From: Cordylochernes scorpioides
Lineage: Eukaryota > Arthropoda > Arachnida > Pseudoscorpiones > Chernetidae
Assembly: GCA_030710605.1 (NCBI GenBank)
Contig: CP092879.1
Location: forward strand, 44,645,151-44,709,150
Direction of reading: 5' to 3'
Length of the DNA: 64,000 nt
Under the pieces are notes generated by a model that was not told the origin of the DNA, did not search any database, and was given only the letters and a program-made list of their open reading frames with translations. Below, piece after piece: positions 20,650-31,890 of the stretch (the stretch's first letter is position 1; each line of letters starts with the position of its first letter). The translations under genes and the position numbers were made by a program.

Positions 20650-20880
20650 ATTGACTTCCAGTCAACATCAAAACAAAGTTACAACAAAATTACAGCTATA
20701 AGCATTATAATAAAATATATACATGACATCAGACCCGAGGGACGTCTAGATTACATCAAGGGCTACAAGCCGTCCTGAGTCCGGATAGGCGCTTGGCCAT
20801 AATGGAGGTGTTGTCCTCAACATGCTCAATTGCCATGTTGAGAGATTCGCACAGAATGTTCTTGTTTTTCTGCGAGAGCT
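20650..20880 (-). mobile_element. LINE 3' end fragment (copy of 5850-6112)
   Basis: Same C-terminal tail and terminal hairpin (TTGACTTCCAGTCAA) as 5850-6112, with small deletions. Part of block X2. Confidence 0.55.
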
Positions 20881-20943
20881 GCCTGAAATAATATATATAG
20901 GAGAAATATTTATTTATAAACGTTCTTCCCTGATTTATAATAT

Positions 20944-21171
20944 TGTCGCGGAGATAAATAAAGCAAGGGCAAATTTGGGAATAAATAATTTATTATAAGG
21001 GATATTTATAGGGAGAGAGAGAGAAAGTACGACTTACTCCAAGTTGAAGATTATCCTAATGTCCGCCACCGTCCCGTTTTCCTTATTTACAGATCAGGGG
21101 GGGATCATGTGGTCCCCCCCGGGGTCCAGGGATGATTGACAGGTGCCCCATCTGGATGGAGCTACTTGACA
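20944..21171 (-). mobile_element. solo LTR (probably Gypsy-type)
   Basis: 228 bp beginning TGTCAAGTAGCTCC and ending CTCCGCGACA on the minus strand (TG...CA, short inverted TGTC/GACA ends). Flanked by the 4-bp duplication ATAT (20940-20943 and 21172-21175). The uninterrupted site is at about 6165-6180. A TATAAATA box (21003-21010) and a downstream AATAAA (20989-20994) lie in sense order on the minus strand, as expected for a promoter/polyadenylation LTR. No internal retrovirus-like sequence is adjacent, so it is a recombination-derived solo copy. Confidence 0.8.
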
Positions 21172-21174
21172 ATA

Positions 21175-21335
21175 TTATAAAAAGTAAATAAAGATTCCAA
21201 AGTTAAGAGTTTCTTGTTAAAAAAAAAAATTTTTTGTTCAATTTTTTTTTAGAAGGATTGACAATTCCGAAAGCTTGAAAATAAAAAAATTGAACAAGAA
21301 ACTTAACCCTGGAAGCTTTATTTACTTCATAAGAA
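21175..21335. repeat. palindromic element with hammerhead-like centre (X2 copy)
   Basis: Block-X2 counterpart of 6150-6306. Arms GTAAATAAAGATTCC and GGAAGCTTTATTTAC, centre TAGAAGGATTGACAATTCC followed by GAAAG. Confidence 0.55.
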
Positions 21336-21839
21336 ATATTTATTGCCTAAAATATGAAAATTAACTAATTTATCCCAACAATAGACCGTTAATGAAACCT
21401 TATACACAATTTATCGCTCTCTGGAAAGATACTCCATCTAACCGAATTCTTCTTTTCTTATCGATAATATCGAAAAAATGAAAAGAAATAATTTTCCATT
21501 ATTTTCAAGCAATCATGAATATTTGATCATGTTCGCTTTTAAAGAAGAAAATGAATATCAAGTGAGTTAAAATCTTTATGAAGAATTATTTTTCAAATTA
21601 TCTATGAACATCTTTCACTGTGCAATAAATTGATAAAGAGGGAGCAATCTCTCGAAATATTTTAAGAAAAAAATTGTTTTTTTTTCTTTACAGATCCAGG
21701 TACGCCCTTTTATATAATCTTTCACTATGTTTGGATTTATAAAATTTAATATATTTTATATCAAAAATATATTCTGGTATCATTACAAAATTTGTAATTA
21801 AAGATGAAGTGATTATTCTAATTTTCAAAATGATCAATA

Positions 21840-22300
21840 TTTTCGAAGACATGTATTGCTTGATTCCTTACCTCATGGTAGTTTCGCATTGTAATTGTCA
21901 ATTCTTCTCTTGGTATTGTCAAACTATTCAAGCAACCAAAGACATATTTTTCAACATGCTACGTGCATGCGTCCTGTGATTTCCATGTTCAGTATTATCC
22001 TCTTATATCAGTAGAGAGAATGAATATTTACTTCAACTTTTCTAAAGGTGCTACTGAAGCAACAATTTCTAAGACATGCATTGCTTAATTACTTACCTCA
22101 TAGACGTTTCTTATGTTGGGCATTTAATTGTCGAATCTTTACTTAGTATTGGCGTCGCCTTATTGAAGCAACCAAAGACATCTTTCTCACAATGCTACGC
22201 GCCTACGTCCTGTGAGATTTCTATGTACATTATTATCCTCTTCTAAATCAGCAGAAGATGAATATTTACTTCAACTTTTCTAAAGCTGCTACTGAAACAA
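21840..22300. repeat. two tandem copies of the ~230-bp repeat
   Basis: Counterpart of 6712-7165 with the same boxes. Absence of the LINE downstream gives the empty site used to bound 7264-10675. Confidence 0.65.
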
Positions 22301-22399
22301 ACTTGGAATTCAGTCATTTATTGTATCTAAAAGTTGAGTTAACTGGCAATATAACTAACAATTGTTTATATTTAATAATATTTTGACCATTAATTCCCA

Positions 22400-23285
22400 T
22401 TTGATATTGTGGCGAAGAAATAATTTATTATTTAATTTAATATTATTCAATGAAAATATTCCACATATTATATAGATATATATTACTCTGTATTTGTAAA
22501 ATCATCTTAAATATATTTCTTTGCTTGCATGTTCAAGATTCCTTAGCTGTAGCTAGTTGGGGTTAATTTGTTATTAATTGTCGACTAGTCGCCGTGATGT
22601 CATCAATAAATAATTTGACACTTTCAGATATACAAAGACTTGATTTCTACGCTATAATATTATATAATGTTAGCCTTGTTGATGTTACTTGCTTCTTCAA
22701 AGGCGTTCAACAAATTATGAAAGTGAAGACAACGATCATCTCCCTATTCACTATAAAATAAGAAACAGGTTGAGGAAAATAGATTCTTATAAAAGAAGAT
22801 TTTCCCGACTTGTGTTTATTATTTTAAATTATGAAAGTCTCTCAAAGAGCGAACGTTGATTTGTATAGAATAGAGACTAAAAAACACCATTTATTAATGA
22901 AAATGTTTTCCAATATTTTCCCCCATTCATAATATTTAGTGATGAATGGCTTTGAAGAATGTGCTATTATCTTCATATATGGTATTCCTTCATGAATAGT
23001 GTGAGGTGTTGAATTTGGAAATTCTATGATAGTCCTACAAGATTGGATAACTCGAAAAACTAAGATGTTTTCAAGTATTTATATAGAAATCCTTTTCCAT
23101 TAGACAGCTTTGTCGAATATTATTAGAACTTCCAAGAAATTCGAGGTTACTACCGAGTGTTTTAGCGTGTGTTCGAGACTCTTTATTACATATATAATTT
23201 CGCTTCCTAGAAGAGGTTTGAATAAAATTGAAGGCCTAGAGTAAAATTAGGATAAAGGCATTTCCTGATAATTCAATTATCTAAA
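22400..23285. other. duplicated AT-rich sequence without genes
   Basis: Counterpart of 10690-11600. Nothing coding seen. Confidence 0.5.
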
Positions 23286-23589
23286 GATGTATTTATCAAC
23301 TTTATACCTGTACAATTCCATTTCTATGCTATTTTTTCATGCAGAGTAAAATGTTAGTTGCATTTTTCCTGCTATGTTAGCAATATATGTGTTTTGGTTA
23401 CTGCTATTTCTGTTGTTTAATGCTTGTTGTGAGTTTTTACAGTTGAATATGTTGTGTTCATGTATGTGGTTCTGTGTATTAAGCTTTGTTATGCGGTCGG
23501 TAGTTTTTGTGTTGTGTGCGTAGCTTTGATATGCGGTCTTTAGTTTTGTTTTGTGTGCGCTGATTGTGTGTTTTGGGTATAAAGTGTCT

Positions 23590-23745
23590 TTATTGGGCTA
23601 AGGATAATCCTATACTCACGAGGACCATTCTCCCGAAACCATGTTCTTCAGGTTAACCTTCTAGGCTTACCAAATTCGAATTGTGGCTTTGTCAACGACC
23701 CGAGTCCGCTAATTTCTTGAGACGGTCAGTAGATGGAATTCAATT
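23590..23745 (+). mobile_element. decayed hammerhead-bearing retroelement terminus (X2 copy)
   Basis: CTCACGAGG and CCCGAAACCATGTTC at 23614-23645, followed by GTGGCTTTGTCAACGACCCG and GACGGTCAGTAGATGG. Same core G5-to-C lesion as 12040-12205, so the change predates the block duplication. Confidence 0.6.
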
Positions 23746-24199
23746 TTAACGTTCATTGGTCGGGGGATTGGTGGCCGTTACTTTTATAGGTTGAAAACCT
23801 TTGTACATTTATTTTTTATATTTTGTGTTTAAAATGTTAATTACTCTGAAGGAAAATCCAATCTTCAAAACTGTAAGAGATAAGTTAATAATAAATAAAT
23901 TACTTACTTTTCTCACATTTAAATTCATTATACATCTTCCTCTATTTGATAAATATTCATTATTATTGTGCCAATTATTTAATTAATATTTCCAAATGTA
24001 CATTATGAGAATTTTTTTATGAAAAAGAAACTTGAATAGAATTAAATTCACATTTATATAAGAGATAGATATTTGTGAAATTATATTTATATTTAAAAGT
24101 TTTATATTTATTTTTGCCCTTTATAGCGTCACATATTTCTCTTTAAAAACTTGTTTTTTTCGTAGAAGAAATGGTCAAAGTTGTCTTGGTTGTTCTTTC

Positions 24200-25080
24200 T
24201 TCTTTATAGATATCTCGTATATAACCTCCAATGTTTTCTTTAGTAAAAATGGTCCTTCATATTTCGATGATTTTTGCTGGAATAAAGGTCTTTGCAGGTA
24301 ATTATTCTTATAAGAAAGTCTTCTATTTCAAATACTTGATATATTGACTATTTATTGTATTTTATTTTAATATTACAGAAGCACGAAGTCTATCAGACTA
24401 TTGTGCTATATTAGAATTATTTGCATATATATCTTTAATTATTTACACGATGAATTAGTAGTGATTTATAAATCTGTGTACAAATTGCTCTAAACTTGCC
24501 AAAGTGTTCATAAGATTGAGTATATACAGAAAGATGATTTGGCATTATGTCAAAGTAAGCAAGTAAAATTTGGTTAGTCAGAGGGCAAGCCAACAAAAGA
24601 TGGTGTTTCAACATCTAGACAGCATTCACATGTTGGATCATCTTCCATTCATTTCTATAGTGGGTTGACTCTCATGTCTCTGAATTGCTGGATTGGCTAT
24701 CGTGTTTCTGATCTTCCATTTGATTCAATAGTAGGTTGACTATTGAGTCCAATCCTCCATTTATTTTCAATTTGTATTTTATATATACGTAGTTTGGCTT
24801 TCTTCTTGACCTTTTCGATTGTGATTGGAGATTGTTCGAAAAACTCTCTTGAGTATAATTCAGATTTCATGCATTAAGAGCAATAATATTCTGTATTCCC
24901 ATCCCTGGACATTTTATTTTTCGTTTATCATTACTCTTCACAATTCATTCTATCATACTTCATCTCTAAGGTTAGAAATAATCGTTATTTCTCCTTTAAA
25001 TAAATTTTCGATTTTTCGTTCAAAAGAAACATTTGCGGTATAATTGTCAAATTTCGTTCTTACAATCATAAGCCGCATGG
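24200..25080. other. AT-rich sequence private to X2, no gene recognised
   Basis: Contains a few short T-rich open frames but nothing with a recognisable domain. A GTTGACT-containing motif repeats near 24660-24740. Confidence 0.4.
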
Positions 25081-25383
25081 TATTAAGTATAGCAGAAGTT
25101 TGTTTTATGTGTAAAAGAAACATTCGTGTTTATAATGCTTTCATTTCTTATGCATATATGGTGTATTTATTGCCCTATAATTACTTTATACCTGAATGGC
25201 GTTGTCCTTATTGTTTGTGAAAGAGTTTTGTTCTATGTAAGTATTTCTCTGTAATTCTACTGTTCTTGAAGATTGTGTTTATAGCTTGCTTAAATACCAT
25301 TTCTAATATTCTACACTTTAATGTAACATATATAAGCAGAATCGTCGAATACTCTAATCGTCTAATATTCATATTCTGCTGAT

Positions 25384-25685
25384 ATAAGAGGATGATACTG
25401 TACATAGAAATCTCTCTCTCACAGGACGCAGGCGAATAGCATGGTGATAAAGATGACTTAGGTAGCTTGAATAGGGCGACGTCTATACTAAGTAAAGAAT
25501 CGAAAATTAAATGCCAAACATAAGAAACGTCTATGAGGTAAGTAAAAAAGCAATGCATGTCTTCGAAAATGTTGCTTCAGTAGCAGCTTTAGAAAAGTTG
25601 AAGTAAATTTTCATATTCTGCTGATTTATAAGAAGATGATACTGAACATGATAATCACAGGACGTAAGCGAATAGCATGATGAGA
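25384..25685 (-). repeat. inverted copies of the ~230-bp repeat
   Basis: Reverse orientation of 6712-7165: CTAAGTAAAGAATCGAAAATTAAATGCC, then AAGACATGCATTGC in inverse, then TTCAGTAGCAGCTTTAGAA. About 1.3 units. Confidence 0.6.
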
Positions 25686-26084
25686 ACGCTCCCGCTCCCT
25701 CCCGCTGGGAGTGTTCACCACTGATGAACCAATCCTAATATTTTTTCATCGTAGTAAGAACAGTAGAAGTTTGTTTATGTGTTAAAGAAACATTCGTGCT
25801 TTAATGCTTACATGCGCGTTAGTGCTTTGTAATTAATTTAAGATAGTGTAGCTTAAACTACAAAGGAGTTTCCCATAAATATCTGACCCATGCTACAAAA
25901 ATATATAAGCATACAAAATTTTGAAATATTTATTTTTAAAGTATATTTTTCTCTCTCTTTCCAGCCTATACATTTGTTCACAGATCTTATAATGCTTCTA
26001 TACTTTTTTACGAGGTGTCGACATATATATTCCTCTAAGAACTTTTATATTATGATGCATTAGCGCGCCATCTGTTATGAAAAT

Positions 26085-26392
26085 TTGAAACTATTATAGA
26101 CGCGTATGATTCTTTTTTAAATTAAACAATTTATACTGCCCTTACTGCAATGGAAAAATTATAGGGAAGGCCTGGCTCGTCAGTGGTGAACTCTCCCAGC
26201 AGTTTCGCCAGTTTAATCTACTTGAAATTAAACATTTTATACTGCCCTTACTGCCTTAAACTGGCGAAACCGATGGGAGGGTTCACCGCTGATGAGCCAG
26301 GCCATCCCTATAATTCTTTGCATTGCAAGTAAAGGCAGTATAATTTTTTTTCAATTTCAAAAAGAATCATATGCGTTTATAATAGTTTCAAA
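26085..26392. mobile_element. foldback element (copy 2)
   Basis: Same long-armed palindrome as 14170-14500, with arms TTGAAACTATTATAGACGCG and ATGCGTTTATAATAGTTTCAA. Confidence 0.7.
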
Positions 26393-26529
26393 TTTTCTGA
26401 GAAATTTCACAAGGGATTAAATTATTTCCTTATTATATCTTCTACTTTATATAAATAAGTTTCAGATTCTAGCCTAATAGCTACTAGAAGCTGGAAAGTT
26501 ATAGGATGGTGGATGATTGTACGTACTTG

Positions 26530-26615
26530 ATAGAGGTGGGGGGTATGTGGAAGAATGGTTTAAACCGTTGGATTTCGACCGCTACGACCCGTGTTCAATT
26601 CCTGCATTGAGTACT
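26530..26615 (+). repeat. tRNA-like (possible SINE head), copy 2
   Basis: Counterpart of 14655-14735 with AATGGTTTAAACCGTTGG and GTGTTCAATTCC followed by a short T-run. Confidence 0.3.
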
Positions 26616-27044
26616 TTTTCTGATTAAAAAAAAAAATGCTCCAATAGCCCCCCATTCTTGCAAAAGTCCAACTCCACCATCGAGTGCAAGTAACCAAACG
26701 GTGCTCTAGCACATTTTAAGTGCAAAGTCGAATTGCTTTTCACATGTGTAGACATGTGGTGCACTTACAGTAAAATCATTCGCCTATCTCTACTCACCAT
26801 GATTATCATGGCCTGTACCACTAGTACTAGGGATAATAATAAAAAAAAAACTTGATAAAGGTTCTACTGGATTTTTTTTAATATTTCAAATTTATTTTAT
26901 TTCAATAAAATACTCTGGTGCATACATATAATTTATCTAATCCATTATTGATATTAGTTTAAATGAAATTTATAATTAGTTTATACATTTAACTATAGAT
27001 GGCGTGACCAGTTTTATCCAATTAAGGAAACATTAGCTTAAATA

Positions 27045-27203
27045 GCGCCACTTCTTGGGACTTAACAAAATAGGGTGCTATAGAGAGGGGGTGCTATAGG
27101 CAGGTCGCTTTTAATGTAAAATGTTTACATTTTAATGTTTCAAATCGGGCGCTATAAAGAGGAAGGCACTATTTAGAGAGGGCGCTATAGACAGGTTTAA
27201 CTG
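27045..27203. mobile_element. pogo/Tigger-like MITE, left end deleted
   Basis: Keeps the right end CTATAGACAGGTTTAACTG|TA but has lost the outer 15-16 bp of the left inverted repeat, starting at AGCGCCACTTC. Confidence 0.7.
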
Positions 27204-27789
27204 TATTTACTAGCAAAATATTGATTCAAATTATAATAGCTGAAATTGTTTGTTTTCCAAAGTCAAATTTCTATAGTAAATAAGTAGATATTTTAGTGTC
27301 TTCTTCGTTTAATGCTTTTTTCAACTTTGCTTCAAATTGAAAAAGATTGAGGCTGACAATGATGATTTGTTTAACATTTCAATTGTTTATTCCAAGTTGA
27401 ATTTGTGTCTTTGTGTGCTGTATTTGTTTGAGTTTGATGAGACAAAATGATAATTTTATACACAAAGTACTTTGTGTTATTGTTGGCTATATAAACAGTG
27501 CTATATACTATCGACGACTCTTTGGAGACATGATATACAATGATATAAATCAAATTCTAGAATATAAGAAGAGTATCAATGATACCGAAAAGCTACAATA
27601 GCGTTTTGAATTTGAATTAAATAATAATAAACCGTGCTGGAGACCCCGGTTATGTAAATTTCTCTTTTTTTTTTTTTGCTTATTCAGCCAGAAGATTTAC
27701 ATATTTGTAAATATAATTCTGTCTATAAGGATGTGTATGTTTAATAAACATGTATCAATTATAAATCGGGTATTAGTGGATTATTGTTG

Positions 27790-27990
27790 TCATCAGGGTT
27801 TCTGGTGTTGTGGGTACTTTTAAAGAAGCAAATAGGCTTCAATTCGGTTGGAGACCAGAAGAAGTCTGGCAAGAAGATACAGGCAAGCTCTTCCATAACT
27901 ATTTAGATAAGGCCAGACATATCCAGGATGCGGCAAGCTTTCCGAGCTTAGTAAGCGAGCCAGTGATCATATCCGAAACACGTGCTTTGT
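27790..27990 (+). pseudogene. coding-like repeat block, copy 2 (open, unrecognised)
   Basis: A 70-codon open frame, 27810-28022, FKEANRLQFGWRPEEVWQED...LDKARHIQDAASFPSLVSE. Sequence homologous to 15985-16150 and 31425-31615. Looks like a fragment of an old protein-coding sequence carried in the repeat. No domain recognised. Confidence 0.4.
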
Positions 27991-28019
27991 TTTGTGTAAC
28001 CCCACCCGGCGTGGGGTTG

Positions 28020-28540
28020 TGAGTAATATGTTATGTGTAGTGATATGTGAATTAGGTATGCAGTTTGGGTTATTTAATGTATTGTGTATCGTGATATACA
28101 CTGATGGCCAAAAGTTAAGTTACACCTGGATTTTGATTCATAAGCTTAAAAATAAGGCACTTAAAAGCACAAAACAGAAGTCAGGTATGTGGTGTGTATA
28201 TTTTATGTGGCGTGATGTGTGAATCAGGTATGCAGTGTGGGTTGTTTAGTGTTTGGTATTGTGTATGGTGATATACACTGATGTCAAAAAGTTAAGTTAC
28301 ACCTGGAGTTTGATTCATAAGTTCAAAAAAAGGGCATTTAAAAGCACAAAACAGAAGTCAGGTATGTGGTGTGTATATGTGATGTGTGAATCAGGTATGC
28401 AGTGTGGGTTATTTAGTGTGTTGTTGCGTATCTTTATATACATTGATGGCCAAATATTAAGTTAAACCAGGTTTTTGCTTCATAAGTTCAAAATTAAGGC
28501 ACTTAAAAGCACAAAGCAGCAGTCTGGTATTTAAAATGAC
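28020..28540 (+). repeat. 174-bp satellite, about three units
   Basis: Anchors at 28087, 28264 and 28429 (spacing 177 and 165 bp). More diverged than the array at 16196-16875, so the frame is interrupted. Confidence 0.7.
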
Positions 28541-28708
28541 ATGATGCGTCAGAAAATACGCAAAGTTATTTCAATATCAAATTAGATATGACTACTCAAC
28601 CATTTATTGTTTCTCTGGCTAGGTCTCTGGCCTGACTCTGCTGCTTCTTGTTGTCTGAAGATTTCTGAATCGTTTCTTTTCAACTCAATTTTATTCTTTT
28701 GTACTTCA

Positions 28709-28905
28709 ATGACTTCTAGGCATCATTCAGCTGATTATTTAAGGTGGCGTGGTATTGGATGGATGGAAATAGGATTAAGCCAAGCTAATGCAGAAAGAAG
28801 TCTAAATGTTTCATGAAAGGTGGCCTCACGCCTCTGGAAACAGTTTCAAGATACAGATGTTTCCTGAAGACCTTTTGCAGGATGCCTAAAATTCCAGGAC
28901 CATTC
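28709..28905 (+). pseudogene. Tc1-like transposase N-terminus, degenerate
   Basis: From ATG 28709 the frame reads MTSRHHSADYLRWRGIGWME, then IGLSQANAERSLNVS, a TGA, KVASRLWKQFQDTDVS, a TGA, and RPFAG. This is the paired-like helix-turn-helix of Tc1-type transposases, which binds the terminal repeat: recognition pattern RWR..G...GLSQ..A...LNVS..V..RLW.QF. Both stops are TGA where the family has Trp/Ser-type and Arg codons, consistent with single transitions. The DDE catalytic region is not found downstream. Confidence 0.75.
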
Positions 28906-29620
28906 GGACTTCTAGATTATTTTTGCCGTTTTTGTATACATTCTAAAATATATATTTATTATATAATCAATTCCGATCTGCAAATATAATGGTGAAATTT
29001 ATTTTATCAAATGCTAGAAATATAGAACTAAGAAGTAAGAAGGCAAGAAGATATCAAAACGGTTTTTTAAATGGTAAAATGATATTAAAAGTATCTTCCG
29101 GAATTTCCAACTGAGAGTTGATTATGAAGACTACTATATCCTTTGGAATAAATATTTGTTTAGAATATCGGTCTGACCTATTTTGAATATTGGTCAAATG
29201 ATTTCTAAATATTATCAAAACCTTTTTTAAATATCGGTCAAATTATTATATTTTTTTTATATATCAAGAAAGCCAACCACGTACACATTTCAGTCTTATG
29301 GCCGACTTCACGTTCTACCTCAGTAACTCATCAGAAGAAGAATTTTTTAAAGGGAGAGCCTATACTCTTTATAGAATGTTCAGACATGTGATAAAATATA
29401 GAACAAAAAGGAAACATATTCCATGAACCAAAAAGGAAATTGCTTCTAATATATCAGAAAAAACCTCAAAATATGACAAGTTATTTTCCAAAGATTAAAC
29501 AGATGTTGTAAATATCTTCTAGATTTCTTTTAGACGTTTCAAATGTAATCGTTCAACATCTCTAACAGATTGTATTCAATTTTAGATAAGCAAAAAATCA
29601 AATTTTGGATAAATGAAAAA
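28905..29620. other. AT-rich sequence private to X2, no gene recognised
   Basis: No open frame with a domain. An AAGCCAACCACGTACACATTTC stretch near 29268 resembles AAGCTAACCACGTACGGGCT at 32403 and 56715, so part of this is a dispersed repeat. Confidence 0.45.
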
Positions 29621-30240
29621 TGAATACAAAGGATTTATTATAGCTACAAAATATTAAACATCATAAAAGAGGAAATAATATAAATTAATTTATATACAAA
29701 GGTTAAACATGGTGAATAAACACAAACGTATGCTATTAAATAATTTATATAAATATATTATTAGGGAAGGAAAACAAGATAAAATGTTAGAGGAAATAAT
29801 TTTTAGGAATTATCACTTAATTAGATTTCGTGAGTGCTTAAATCAATTTATGTTTCGAAAGAAATGTAAGGATTTCACAACCCCTACCTACAATACTTGT
29901 TAGAACCTGATGTATTAAAAAAGTGTTTTCATCTATATTAGATTGTATATTACAAAGAATAAACGATATTCCCACACAATAGGTGTGAGATTTTCTTTTA
30001 TCACACACATAAAGCCTTTATTAAAACACCAGTCTTATTCAGATTCTCCTCTCTCACTGTTAAGTTGCAACTATATCCTCATGATGATCAATCACCATCA
30101 TTCACAATTCGATTTCATAGCATCCTATGAGGAAATATATGAAATCGGTCGAATTGGCCAAAAATGTGCTCAAGCTGATGAAGTGACAAGGGTACCATTG
30201 GATAGTGGGCTACCTAGATCGAAGTCTGTACGCCTGAGTA
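29620..30240 (+). repeat. X-block repeat unit without the Helitron
   Basis: Homologous to 16880-17017 joined to 18557-18995, and to 55625-56245. This and the 55.7-kb copy show the pre-Helitron state. Holds a 64-codon frame, 29709-29903 (ends EEIIFRNYHLIRFRECLNQF...), which is frameshifted or stopped in the other copies. Protein not recognised. Confidence 0.7.
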
Positions 30241-30320
30241 GATTGCAGTAAAGACAGTAGAAATTGTTTAATTTCAAAAATAATCATACGCGTCTATGAT
30301 AGTTTCGAATTTTCTAAGAG
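30241..30320. repeat. half foldback element
   Basis: One arm only of the 14170-14500 family (CAGTAGAAATTGTTTAATTTC...CGCGTCTATGATAGTTTCGA). It marks the junction between the two tandem X units. Confidence 0.55.
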
Positions 30321-30643
30321 CTTTCACAGAATAATCAAATATCTTTATTATATCTTATACTTTATTTACTGTATAAATAAGTTTCAGATTATAACCTATT
30401 AGCTACTAGATTCTGGTAAATTAATAGGAATGGTGGATGATTTTACGTCTTTGATAAAGGTTCTGCTAGATTTTTTTTAATATTTCAAATTTATTTTATT
30501 TCAATAAAATACTCTGGTGCATACATAGAATTTATCTAATCCATTATTGATATTAGTTTAAATTACATTTATAATTAGTTTATACTTTTCACTATAGATG
30601 GCGTGACCAGTTTTATCCAATTAAGGAAACAATAGAGTAAATA

Positions 30644-30820
30644 CAGTTAAACTTGTCTATAGCGCTCCCTCTTGGGACTTACCAAAATAGGGTGCTATAG
30701 AGAGGGGGTGCTATAGACAGGTCACGTTTAATGTTAAATGTTTACATTTTAATGTTTAAAATCGGGCGCTATAGAGAGGAAGGCGCTATTTAGAGGGAGC
30801 ACTATAGACAGGTTTAACTG
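30644..30820. mobile_element. pogo/Tigger-like MITE (copy 3)
   Basis: 177 bp, CAGTTAAACTTGTCTATAGC to CTATAGACAGGTTTAACTG, TA on both sides. Same length as copy 1. Confidence 0.8.
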
Positions 30821-31424
30821 TATTTACTAGCAAAATATTGCACTCAAATTATAATCTGTGACAGTGTTTATTTTCCAAAGTCGAATTTCTATAGTAAGTA
30901 AGCTGAAGAATATAGTGTCTTCTTCGTTTAATGATTTCTTTTAACTTTGCTTCAAATAGAAAATTTTGAGACTTACGATGGTGATTATTTGTTAACATTT
31001 CAATTGTATATTCCAAGTTGAATTTGTCTGTTTGTTTGCTGTATTTGGGTGAGTTTTATGAGACAAAATTATAATTTTCTACACAAAGTACTTTGTGTTA
31101 TTGTTGGTTATATAAACAGTGAGTTATATATTCTCGACGTTTCTTTGGGGACATTATATACAATAATATAAATCGAACTTTAAAAAATAAGAAGAGTATC
31201 AATGCTACCAAAAAGCTACAATATCGCTTTGAATTTATATTAAATAATAATAAACCGTGCTGGAGACGCCGGTTATGTACATTTCTCTTTTTTTTTTTTT
31301 GCTTATTCAGCCAGAAGATTTACATATTTGTAAATATAATTCTGTATATAAGGATGTGCAAGTTTAATAAAGGTGTGTCATTAATAAAGCGGGTGTTGGT
31401 GAATTATTAGTGTCATCAGGGTTT

Positions 31425-31615
31425 CTGGTGTTGGCGGCACTTTTAAGGAAGCATATAGGCTTCAATTCGGTTGGAGACCAGAAGAAGTCTGGCAAGAAGA
31501 TACAGTCAAGCTCTGCCATAACTATTTAGATAAGGCCAGACTTATCAAGGATGTGGCAAGATTTCCGAGATTAGTAAGTGAGGCAGTGATCGTATCCGAA
31601 ACACGTACTTTGTTT
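31425..31615 (+). pseudogene. coding-like repeat block, copy 3 (open, unrecognised)
   Basis: An open frame reads FKEAYRLQFGWRPEEVWQED, then LDKARLIKDVARFPRLVSEA, through to ETRTLFCVSM. See 27790-27990. Confidence 0.4.
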
Positions 31616-31790
31616 TGTGTTTCTATGTATGTGGAATGTCTTGTGTGTTGCTATGTCCGGCGTTAGTTGTGAGTAATATGTTATGTGTAGTGATGTGTGA
31701 ATCAGGTATTCGGTGTTGGTTAGTTTAGTGTATTGTTGTGTATCGTGATATACACTGATGCCCAAAAGTCAAGTTACACCTGGTTTTTGC

Positions 31791-31890
31791 NNNNNNNNNN
31801 NNNNNNNNNNNNNNNNNNNNNNNNNNNNNNNNNNNNNNNNNNNNNNNNNNNNNNNNNNNNNNNNNNNNNNNNNNNNNNNNNNNNNNNNNN
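31791..31890. other. assembly gap 2 (100 N)
   Basis: Exactly 100 N. Left edge (...TGGTTTTTGC) is adjacent to gap 4's right edge (TCCATAAGTT...) in the homologous unit at 16331-16350. Right edge (ACCATTGAAT) is adjacent to gap 1's left edge at 56191-56210. Confidence 0.95.

Larger units (their letters stand above)
19096..24190 (+). repeat. duplicated block X2 (paired with 3774-12640)
   Basis: Collinear with block X1 but without its LINE insertions. Private insertions here are the U6 pseudogene and the solo LTR. Confidence 0.85.
25800..28540 (+). repeat. repeat of 13894-16870 within X2
   Basis: Collinear with 13894-16870: foldback element, tRNA-like sequence, pogo-like MITE, coding-like block and 174-bp satellite in the same order. 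A third partial run is 30241-31790, continuing after gaps at 55437. So X2 holds two tandem copies where X1 holds one. Confidence 0.8.
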
